64,000 nt of DNA from Asterochloris sp. CNOR1. Lineage: Eukaryota; Chlorophyta; Trebouxiophyceae; Trebouxiales; Trebouxiaceae. Below the pieces are notes generated by a model that was not told where the DNA came from, ran no database searches, and worked only from the letters and a program-made list of their open reading frames with translations. Below are positions 23,151 through 33,900 of this stretch, in pieces; position 1 is the first letter of the stretch, and every line of letters begins with the position of its first letter. The position numbers and the translations under genes were made by a program. The stretch covers positions 2,542,001 to 2,606,000 of the forward strand of contig OZ017757.1 in NCBI GenBank assembly GCA_963969365.1, in the 5' to 3' direction.

Positions 23151-23638
23151 GCTAGCCTGCTTACCTATGGTGAGATTGAAAAGCTCTAAGTAGGCACACA
23201 GTCCTAAGCTCGTTGAGTTTTCATCTGAAACCTCTAACCTTTCATCAAGAAGTATTCCGGTGGGCATGAGCACGATAAACAGGCTCTGTTGCGGAGCAGG
23301 CCTTTAAGTTTCTAAGCCATGTTGCAGGGCGTCACATGGCTTACTATAGGTCATTGAGAACGCACTCACAGGTGCCCTCAGCTCAAGCTTTTGCGCACTC
23401 ATCGGCTGCTCCTCCTCGTGAGTGAGCGCCATCAGCTTTCCAGCCCTCATATACCCCAAGGTAGGCGTGGTTGGCTTTGATGCAAGCGGTGGTGGGCGGT
23501 CAGCCTGCTGCCCTGCAGCCGCTTCCTTGGCCCTTTGGGCACCCCACTGAATGCACAGCCGCATCGCTGCGGCGCCTGACCTGCGCCCTCACTGACGTCA
23601 GGCTATACCGTCTGGCTGCAGCAACTTCCAGCAATATC

Positions 23639-24043
23639 ATGTCTAGCTCATACGCCATGATGTCCCTGTCCCTTCTGGGCCTCACCTGCCTGGCAGGCGC
23701 AGGCGTTGGAGTTGGTGAGTTGCCCTAGCGCAAGTGCCATTCAGCCGGCTTACACGCAAATGGCTGCTTCCGCAGCCTTTAAGGCAAGCTTACAGCTTGA
23801 GACCGTGCAGCAACAGACATGTATGCAATCCAGCTCTGGAGGGCATGTGTCATCCTGCTCAAAGCCTGGCTGTGATCAGTCTGTGACACTTGTGCAGGCT
23901 CAGGTGTCGCCATGATGTACCAGCAGATGGCTGCTGAGGAGCAGCAGAAGGTGTCTGGCGCAGCAGCAGCCCACTCAGTGAAGGAGCCCAAGGTGTCCAT
24001 GGCCAGCCGCGGCTTTGCAGCCACTGGTGCCAACAAGCAGTAG
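23639..24043 (+). CDS. Small single-pass membrane protein, 73 residues
   Basis: Two exons, 23639-23714 and 23898-24043, join in phase across GTGAGT...TGTGCAG. The product starts MSSSYAMMSLSLLGLTCLAG. It has one hydrophobic Ala/Gly/Leu segment (residues 8-33), followed by a Gln/Glu-rich stretch (MYQQMAAEEQQKVSG) and a basic-Ser tail (EPKVSMASRGFAATG). The function is not recognised; an organelle inner-membrane subunit is one possibility by size and layout. The frame is open upstream of the ATG for some distance (LYRLAAATSSNI), so an N-terminal targeting extension in an upstream exon cannot be excluded. It is downstream of and divergent from the HUH element. Confidence 0.55.
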
Positions 24044-24978
24044 ACTTTGCCACCTTGAAAACATCAGCGCAGGCACGCTGAGAAAGTTTTGGGTGTGTCA
24101 GAAGCCTGCTCATGATTGTTGAAGCCGTGAAGCACCGTGAGACGTTTTCCCTGAGAGACAACTGCTGTGTGTGTGTATAAGATGCTGCGTGTCAAACTGC
24201 TCCTCACTGAAGTCACTGGTCACATTGTTACTGCTATGCTTGGAAAGTACTGAGTCGTGGAAGGGTAAGAAAAGCAGGGGCGATATGTCGAACAGGGCTG
24301 GGTGTACAGATGTACTGCCATGACATGTGGCTGCGTCTTTGTCTGACTACTCATGAAGAACCCTTGTGGCAGCTGTGTCGCTGTCAAGGACGGCTGCTTT
24401 GGGGCACTGTGCTGGGGAAGGGAGGCCGCTGGTACCCGTCGTCCCCCAAGTCTGCACAGCAGGTGGCATGACATCATCAGCTGAGCTGTAAAGTGCTGCA
24501 ACTGACTGCCAGTTCTGCCCCAACACTCAGTGCTGAGCAGGGGTGCCCAGTAGCCTGCACCTGCAAAGGGTGTGTGTGATAGTAGCCCCGGGCTTCATAG
24601 CACCTGCAAGTACCAAACAGCAGAGCTGCTGCGTTACAAAGCAAGTCTCTTTTGAGGCCAGGTTTGAATAGGGGCACTTGTGTGCTGCTCTCACAGTGGC
24701 CGCCTGAAGAGCAGCAGATTGGGGCAGTGCCCACAAGTAGGATGTGTCCCGTCATATGGCCATGAGACCAGCTCTGCAGTGCACCCATGTGATCAGGCCC
24801 ACAGCTGTATGGGCTATTGTGGCAGCCCCTGTGACATGGCGGAGGGGCTCTACTCATCAGAAACATGGCCAGCAGGCTAGCAGCAGCACTGCATAGCACG
24901 CACTGCCAAGTGTAACAGGGGAGGTAGTGAGAAGGTCCTCCACTAACAAGGGGCAAAGGCCCTACTGCTGCAGTGTTG
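24044..24978. other. Convergent intergenic interval
   Basis: This lies between the 3' ends of the small membrane-protein gene and the giant coiled-coil gene. A short GT run occurs at 24168-24177. TTACA (TGTAA on the minus strand) at about 24634 could be the poly(A) signal of the giant gene. The long minus-strand open frame at 24477-24956 has no recognisable content and is not called. Confidence 0.5.
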
Positions 24979-27900
24979 TCAGCTTGCCAGGGATACTGAT
25001 GTTGCCAAGTTAAGGCGCACGCCTGACTTCAGACAGAAGACTTGCGCCGCTTACCAGCCAGACTCTGCTTTACTCAACAAGCATGCTACCTTAGCTACCA
25101 GAGGGGCATGAAGCAGGATGCACCAGCTGGGCACGACCCTCCCAGCATCACGCCAGATAGCAAGAGCGGGAGAGTATCGGCCCGCCATTTGCCAAACAAC
25201 CACTTCATGTCAAGCCAAACATCAATGTGCAGCCCAACCGACAAAGCAGAGGCCCGCCATCTGCCACACATCCACTTCATGTTCAGACACGCATCACTGC
25301 ACACCCCGCCTGACCCGGCAGAGTTCTTGTAAAGACAAGCATAAGTACACAGCCCCACCTGACAGGGCAGAGTTCACATTCATGTCAAGACAAGCATCGA
25401 TGCACAGCTTACCTGACAAGGCAGAGGCCTGGCCCATCAGGGGCGTGGCCAGCAGGCTCGCAGCGCTACCGCCGCGTCCACCCCGCTGCAGCGTCACAAT
25501 TTTCTCCAGCTGGCGGGCCACCTTGCCCTCCCACCGCGCCAGCATGCGCTGGTGGGACTCCAGGCGCAGGCGCAGCTCTACGGGGTCGGCATTGCTGGTC
25601 ACCTGCAGATGGCCATGTGTGAGACGTGTGGCCACCTGCAAGTGCAGGAGCGGCTCTCGCTAATGCTGCGCTTCTGCAGAAGCACAGCCATGTGTCAGAC
25701 GAGGGGCCGTTTCTGGAGCCAGAGCTCTGCGGGGCCGGCATTGCTGCTCACCTGCAGAGGGCCGAAAGCTATTCAATCTTCACGTGTACAGACGCAGCTC
25801 TGCATGATCTGAGTCTCCAGGCAGCTGTGCAAGGACAAATCTCTCCGACTGCAACGCAGAGCCTAACTGGTGGCTTCATTGCAGCCTGCCTGTGCAGCAA
25901 AGTCTCAGCAGCTGCAGTAGGGGCTGCCAGGAGCCGTGTGGGGTCTCCTTGGTTGCTGCAGGCGCATGTTTGCTGGTGTGACAGCATGGGTGGTCGCCTG
26001 CAGGGGGAAGGTGTGGGGATGCAGCACGCTGGACGTAAAGTGCTGAGGGAGCTGTGTAGGTTGCAGACATTGCATCAGGGGCCGCTCCACATGACAGTCT
26101 TCAGGTGGCAGGGCATGCTGGCACTTGGTGCTGCTGCTGCCAGGCACTCACGCGGTGAGGGCAGCCACACAGGATGGTAAAGGACTCACATCACAAGCTG
26201 CACTAAGGTGCAGTGTGGGCTTCACACTACAGCAGCGCTGCGGGTGCAGCTGCGTGGTGGCGGGCTGCGCCCTGAGATGCCCACATGGCCTGTGCATGTT
26301 TTCACATTCAAGCAAAAGGTATTTGCAGGGGCAGGTAACTTCTGCAGGGTCTGAACCCACCCTGTACTATGCAATGCCACCCAAGGCCAACTGACCACCC
26401 ATCCAACGCCAGCGCAAACCCACCTGCTGCCCCAGGGCGGCCTCCGCCTGCTGCAGCTCAGTCAGCTGCGCCCGCAGCTTGGCCACGTTCTCCTGCGCAT
26501 GGGCTGTGCGGTCAGGGGCGGCCCCCTCACTTGAGATAACCTGCAGGCCATGCGCTCTGAGTCGGCTGTACATGCACGCGTGTTGTGCAGCAGCTCTGCG
26601 GCGGCCTGGCAGGCATTGCAAAGTACGCTTTGCTGCTGTTTAGACTTGTCTTTTGTCCAGCAGGCAGAGCTGCATGCAGCGCCCAGAGACCGCCCTGGCA
26701 AGATATCAGCTTATGGTGCTGCCGAACAAGTGTGTTGGCAGGTCTTTGATCAGCCATCTGGCAGCATAGCACACGTGAGGCAGATGCCTGGCTGGTGCAT
26801 TCCCCTCACAATGTGGGCTGACCTCCAGAATGCCCTCAGTTGCTGCATGCAGGCCCATAGATGACCGCCAAGCAAGGGTTTCACAACTTTGATGCGGCCA
26901 TTGCTGGAGCATGACAGACTGACCAGGACAGACTGCTCTTGCTGTGTTGCGTGCAACTGCTTTGGCAGCTACTGACTAAGGGGCTCACAGCTGTGATGCA
27001 GACACTGCTTCCATGGCAGACTGACCCGCAGCATGTTATCAGTGGGCCGCATGCAGGCCCCTTGACAACTGCCAATCAGGCCGACAGTAATGGGGATGAT
27101 GCTCAAGCATGGCAGACTGACCTGCAGGATGCCCTCAATGCGCTGCATGCGGGAGGCGCCCTTGCCAGCTGCAGACTGCAGGCTGGCAAACAGCTGCTGC
27201 ACTGTCTGCTGGCGCTCTGACGTGCTGGAGTCAAATCTGCACAGCAGGAGTTGCAGCTGTCAGTGGAACATTGCGGGGCGCACATGCTAAGATAGGGAGC
27301 TGCTGCATGTCAACCCCCGTCTCTTTCAAGCCGGCACGGCGTCATTTAGAACCTGCTATAGCAGGTTGGTTGCTGTCGCTGCTCACAGTGGCATTTTGGC
27401 CTGTGCCTGTACACTGGGCTGCCTATGTTGGAGCTGCCTATGTGTCCAGTGCTCTCAGCAGCGCCGAAGCTGACCCCACCTCTCCAGACGCCCTGAGCCG
27501 CTGAGACGAGAGGCCATGGATGGAGTGGCACTCGTATTGTGTGGCAGGGGCCCGCTGCCGCCAGGCCACTGGCTGCCGCTGGTCTGCGGCTCTGCTGGCG
27601 GTCCATTTGAGGCGCCCTCAAAAGGGTTGGCAGGCCCCTGACTGCCTTCACGCCTCCCACTGAATGAACTGAAGCTGACCTGCATTCAGGAGCATGCACG
27701 ATGTCCACGCAGCCTCCCCTTGCACAGACGCCTACACAGGGCTCTGGCCAGGTCATCCCACTGCCATGAACAGGATGGATGCTGAGCTCTGCCCCCTGCG
27801 CCTATGTCTCGACAATGCCAGGAGGCACAGCGCACCTGGGTGCAGGTGGCCTGCGCCAATGTCTCAGAGATGCCAGTGAGGGACCGGCGCACCTGGGTGC

Positions 27901-30900
27901 AGGGGCCTGCACCTATCTCTCAGCAATGCCAGAAGGCACAGCGCACCTGCCGCGCCGGTGCAGCTCGTACGCTGCTGGTGGAGTGCTCCAGGGCCAGGTG
28001 TGCCAGGGAGGCGTCGCCAGACTGCGGCTGAGTCAGGCCCAGAGGGGAGGCGGAGTGGCTGGCGGTGGGAATGGTGGATCCAAAGCCATCCCCAGAGGAG
28101 CTGGCGTCCGTCATCGGCCGGGCAGCTTGCCGCTGCATGGCAGAGAACGACCCAATTCCAGCTGCTGCAGCGGGCAGGGTCAATCGCAGTGTAGTTGGCG
28201 CAGGGTGGCACTGATGCTGGCAGCTGCAGCAGTGGCAGATGTCGATGAAGTGTGGGTGGGGTTGCTGGCCAGCATGGGCTGCTGGAGGCAGCGTGGGCAT
28301 CTTGTTTCCTGTGCCGCTGGTACAAGGTACATACAGGGATCGACTGTGGGATGCGAACTGCCAGGCCAGGAGGAGATGACTTGAGGCAGCCCAGGAGATG
28401 GCCCATCCATGGGGTCACTGCTGACTCCTCAGAGCAGGGAAGCTTCAGAGGCTCCACTACTCCACGTACCCTCAACTCACCAAGGCAGGGAAGAGGTTCA
28501 GGGGCTGAACAGAGCTTTGTGAGGGCACAGTGCTCACGCGGACATCAGTGGTCCCCCGACTGGGGTCTTGCAGGCGCTGGCGCTCGCTGGCCGCTGCTCT
28601 CAGCATGCTCTCTGCCTCTGCGCGGGCCTCTGCAGCCTGCAGTGGGCAGAACCTTGGGCCTGGGCTCATACTGTGCCCCTGGTATGGGTTTCTTGTTTTC
28701 AGTGCAGTACAAGTGGTGGGGGGTGACTTGGCAGCCCCATGCACGCCGTCTGCGTTTAGAACTCTGAGCCTTCAGAGATGCAGCCACAGATTTGGGTGAT
28801 GAAGGTGTTGATGGAGAGGCCTGACGCACCAGCCGATCCGCCTGCACTTTGGCTTCATCCCGCAGCGCGCTGGTGCGCCGTTCTGCGGACTCCACAGCCG
28901 TCTGCCGTGCCCGGACCTCTGCCATCAGCACCTGCACATGGGCCAGATGATCTCAAAGTCTGAAGTGTAGGCTGCTGAGGACAGGCTCTTGACACTAGGA
29001 GTGATGCTGCTGGTGACGCTGTGCATTATGTTGCCGGCGCTCCCAGATGAGAGGGCAGCGGCGTTGCTGGCAACCTGCTGAGTCAATGTGCTGGCTGATG
29101 TGCCCAATGTGCTGTACAATGAAGTGCACGATGCAGCAGCCAGGCACTGGAGGCTGTGATGCTGGCTGCAAGCGTGGTGGCTGCAGCGCTGGCTTCCTCT
29201 GCCCGTTAGAATACCTTTCTGTTGCAGTTAGCTTATTCGCTCGTAAATCAGGTTTCTGCTCTCAGCTGCAATCCTCTCTGCCTGGTCGGCGCAATGCTGC
29301 AGCCCCTGAAAGCTGCGCGTGGTGTCAGCGGCGTCTGCTGAACCGATTCATTGAGCAGTGGACTGATGTGATGGGGCATGCTGGCCTGACGCCTTCGGAT
29401 TGCATGCATGTGATGCGCAGCTTGACCGACCCCCCAAATGCTGTATGTCATCTGCACAACGCACCAGTGTCCATCTGACTGAGCCGCAAGAGAGAAAGCA
29501 GTACACACCCTTGAACCCCATCCCCTTGCGGAGAGTAGGTGACTTTGTGCAGCTGCAGCATCATAAGGCATGAACAGAGTTGACATGCAAGCACAGTGAC
29601 CTGATCGATCGGCCGAGCAGCTCGTGAGGAAAGCCGTCCCACCTTAACCTCCCCTTCTCGCTGGGCCACCTCGGCCTCCTTGCGCGCCAGCTCGTCGAGG
29701 CGCACCGCCTGGCTCTTGCCGCTGCCCTCCAGCTGCTCCCTGTGCCGCAGCAGCTCCACTGCCTTCACCTCCACCTGGGCCCTGCGATGAAGCAGGTAAG
29801 ACAGGAGTGGATTGCTGCCTGACGACTCAGCCTGCCAAGGCTACCTCTTGGCAATCTGAGAGTCCACCTCAGCCCTGGCACAGCAGGCATGACATGATCC
29901 AGCTGCTGCTGCCTTGTTTCCATTGACTCAGGGACACACGTGCCGGTCTGAGCAACATGGACGTCTGCTGCATGGTCGCCTGGCGCCCCGCTGCAGCAAT
30001 CACCGCCAGTACAGCCGCCCCTCCAACAGTCAACACAGAGCCCACTGCTGTCCATAGCTGTGCAGGGAAGCTTCCAGCACCACATTGCACAGCCAGGCGT
30101 GTATGGCCACCGGCCTGGTCCCAGCTCTCACAGCTTCCTGTGACGAGATCAGATAGTACATGCGTGCACCAGGCTGCTGCAGGGGAAACATCACCTCACA
30201 GCAGCCTGGACCCAACAAGATCTGACCAGTCACTCGATAATGCTGCCCACTGGTGGACCAGCTGCGAACAGGCAGTCCAGATGCAAGCCGCACAGCAAAG
30301 TTGGCGGAGCCACCCACTCCAGGGTGGTGCGGCTGAGAGCCAGCTGAACTGCACCAGCAGCCAAGGAGCAGACATGTACGGCTATGGCAAGCCGCCACTC
30401 ATTTGGAACGCTTCAGGCTAATGAGCCTGTGGGCCAGCTGCAGTGGACCAGCTGCAAAGGTGCAGACAGGAGCGGCCATGGCATGCAGCCACTCACTTGG
30501 CGCGCTCCAGGGTGACGCCAATGTGGGCTAGCTGCAATGGATCATTCGCCACAAAAGCAGTTGTGGCGTTCAGCCACTCACTTGGCGCGCTCCAGGGTGA
30601 CGCGGTCATGGGCCAGCTGCCTGTCTGCGGCCAGGAAGGACTCCTCCCGCGCCTTCAGGCGGGCCTCCCGCTCCTCACCCTCGACAGCCACCTGCAGGCG
30701 ACAGCAGATGCCCTTCTTTTCTGGGCACCAGGAAGAAAGGGGCACCCCAGCCCCCACCATTGCCCTCAGCAGTCATCTGCAGGGGCTGCTTGATGACCTC
30801 AATTAAAGGCAGCAGCAGAGGAGGGCTGCCTCACCCCCCACAGACCCAAGCAAAGGATTGCTCAAAGCTGTATTGTTGTTGACAGGGCACTGGGCCTTCT

Positions 30901-33900
30901 GGCAGGCTGTTCAAAGCTTGGTCGCCTGCAAGAGTAGGCCCAGTGGCAGAGCATGACTGTCTCCTGCTTCAGCTGATGCCCAACCACAGAAACTGACAAG
31001 TTATGCTTCATAAGGAAAGTAATCTCCTTCTTATGCCAACAGCTCTTAGATGACACTGCTCCTGCACGGTGTTTGGCAGCCCACCTGCTTCTGGATCTTG
31101 AGTACAACGCCTACTCACTGACTGAGGTGCTTGATTGACTGTGACGGCCCAAAGACAACTGCTTACGTGGCTCCTGCATGGTGCAGTATGGCCCACCGGA
31201 GTCTACTGATGCCTGCTTGCGGACAGCGGCAAAGATGCAATCCGAGCGCCAAGCGACAACTGCCTGCGCAGCTCTCCTGGGTTTGCAGCTTTGCCCACCT
31301 GCTTCTGGCGCCTGTCCAGCGCCTGCTCCCTTTGCTGCAAGGCGGCGCTGACAGATGCCTCAGCCGCCTTACACTTCTTCTCGCGCTCCACCAGCTGCTC
31401 ATACACCGTCTGCAGGTGACGACATTTTGTGATTTGGACATCAAATATGGTGGTCTAAGCTCAGGGCAGATCTTCATCAGCTGCTCCAGCGTGTGTCTTG
31501 CTTGATGTCTGGTGGGCATGGCGGCCTTGAGCAGCTTCCAGGTCGGGCAGGCGGTCTCCACCAGCTGATCATGCACTGTCTGCACATGCATGACTGTGTG
31601 TTGGGATCGTCCCACGGTCACGAGAGTGTCAGGGTGGACAAGGCAGGAGCGCAACCCCTCCGTCACATTGAGGATGCTGCATCAGTCATAGGGGAATCAG
31701 CTGAAAGTCTCTGTAGCCCCATAAGGTGTTGTCGAACCTTTGCTCAGCACAAAAGCGCTCTGGAGGCACCTTGCAAGCTGTGCAGCAAAATCTACATCAC
31801 TCACCATGAACCCCAGTAAGACATGCAGTCAGAAGCACACCTCAACAGCCATTCGGTGACAGTTGGCTGGTTGGCACAGCAGGCTCACAGTGCTTGTGCG
31901 CGATCGTGAAGGCTGCAGCAAACCTTGGCAGACATGCAGGACAGCCCTGGCTTGACAGCATAGCAGGTGCGCAATGCTTGTGCGCAAAGTCAAAGGGCAC
32001 ATCACACTAGGTGCAGCCCCTTGACGTCCAGCTGTTCAGCCCTGGAATTGTGTCTCCTGGGTTGCAACATCGCATGAGCGCCAGGGTGGCATGACTGTGA
32101 ATAGATGTGCATGCTGCAGCACACACCTGCAGCTCCTTGGCATCCAGCTGCTTGGCCTTGAGCTCAGTTTCCTGGGCCTCGACCCTGCTCAGGCGCTGCT
32201 GCGCGCCTGCCTCAGCTGTATGAGTGTCAGCCTCACGCTTGGCCAGGGCAGCCTCACGAGCGGCCACAACCTCCTCCTTCTGCTTAACTTCCCCAGCAGC
32301 CACCTCCACCTGCAGCATCGATGTGGCCGTTGCACAGGCACTTGTTCTTGCCGGGCTCATCTCCCCAACAGCCACCTCCATCTGCGGCATTGATCGGACT
32401 GTGGAATTTGAGAGGCTTGCTGGGCGCCCACAGGCCCCCTCTGTGGTGCAGTCAATGCACTGGCTGCTGTGCCTTGGATGGCCTCGAGCCTGTCTGTCCT
32501 TCGGCTTGCCCAGCCATCATAGTGTATGAGTAATGTCAAAGCGCCTTGTGACTGTGCGTTATTTGTATCGACATACTTTTGGAAAATCACCAGCAAACAA
32601 CTCAGCCTGGGCAGACACCTTCAGACGTCTTCCTTGCAGAGCAGTGTCTGCAAGCAGCTGCTTCAATGCCTTGGAAGAGGCAGCCAACAGGGACGGGTGG
32701 AGGATGTTCCACCGACCTTCTTCCAGAGCTCCTTTTGTAGCCCTTCTAGCTCGGCCTCCTTCTGCTCCATCAGACGCCGTCGCTGCTCCAGCGCAGAGCC
32801 CCGGTGGTTAGTCTCTGCCTCTCTGTTGCCTACCCGCGCCTCCCTCTCCTGCAGGGGTGTGCAGCTGCATATGAGTGCCTATGTCACAGGCTGCTTGGCC
32901 TGGCAAGAAACAGCAAGCAAGTCTGCTCCTTTTGTCTCCTGCAAGCGCCAGGCAACTGCGCTGGACGGCGCTCAGATGGAGATGGCACCCCAGCTGGCCC
33001 AGAGCGCCGCCGTTCAAACATCAGCCCCAACAAGCGCACGTCTTTTTCTAGGACCGAGCCCAGTTGTTGCCTCCATTGCAAGCAACATGCTGCTGATGAT
33101 CTTGGGATGAGCTGCCTCAGATGCAGTATACATGCTTACAAGAGTTGTGGGACCTTGGGCCCAATCCTCCTGAGATTGTCACTAAATCTCAAAGAGCAGT
33201 GGCAGCTTTGGCCTGGCTGCAACCTTTGCATCACCGTCGAGTGCTGGGGCTGCTACACGCGTCTATGCCACCAGCTTCTGCATCCCTGCTAGCAGCATCC
33301 TGGACTGCTTCTGCTGCCCTGTGCAGCCCCCAACAGATCTGGTCAAGCTGGGCACTGACTGCTTATTCTGTCTGCCAGGGTGCTTCAGAGCAGCTATGGG
33401 CCCCCAGCTGTGGCCTGCTGAAGAGCAACGACAACAATTTTCGAAAACCTCCACGCGCGGCACAAGGGCCCACCTTCTTGGAGGCACCCGCAATCAGCTT
33501 GCAGTTGCCAAGCAAATGTGTGCCCTCTGTCACTGGGGACTTGAACATCTCAGCCCACCTGCAGAGCGCGCTCCCGCTCCTGCAGCTGCACCTGCAGAGC
33601 CTGCAGGCTGGAGTCCCGCTCCTCCAGCAGTTTGCGCAGTTTGGCCAGCTCCCTGGCTGCTTGGTCTGCCTGGGACTACAGGCAGAGGCAGGAGTTGGCT
33701 CACACAGCAGTCGATCGCAAGGGCTCATGCAGCAACGACACGCCTGTGAGTGCAGGAAGCTCTAGCAGGAAACCAGGCCATCTCCTGAGGCGCCTGCTCT
33801 GCCTGAACTAGCAAGCAGAGACAAAAGGGGGCTTGAACAGCACTCAGCTGAAGGAGCTCATGCAGCAGCAACATGCCTGTGAAGTCACAAGGGCCCACGT

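Larger units (their letters stand above)
21905..23300 (-). mobile_element. Probable Replitron (HUH transposon), approximate limits
   Basis: The region comprises the HUH gene, its about 150-base upstream leader, the downstream stem-loop and the iteron-like array. Element ends are not defined. GTCACAT occurs at about 21918 and about 23330, flanking the region, but this is too short to call terminal direct repeats. The gene is oriented opposite to, and just downstream of, the Crypton-type gene. Confidence 0.45.

Noticed and set aside
24477-24956. Minus-strand open frame of 159 codons as a separate gene
   Set aside because: Cys/His/Ser-rich composition typical of non-coding sequence here, with no family match; it lies in the convergent 3' region.
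28945-29110. Ser-rich minus-strand stretch (NAAALSSGSAGNIMHSVTS) as an extra exon
   Set aside because: It reads like coding sequence, but the next exon already has a good acceptor at its start and no donor is evident at the end of this stretch. Possible alternative exon, not called.
33121-33765. Long plus-strand open frame of 214 codons inside the giant gene region
   Set aside because: It is the antisense of Glu/Gln/Ala-rich coiled-coil exons and Ser-rich introns, whose composition lacks antisense stops. It has no start context, splice logic or family resemblance. The same applies to many plus-strand frames between 25 and 60 kb.
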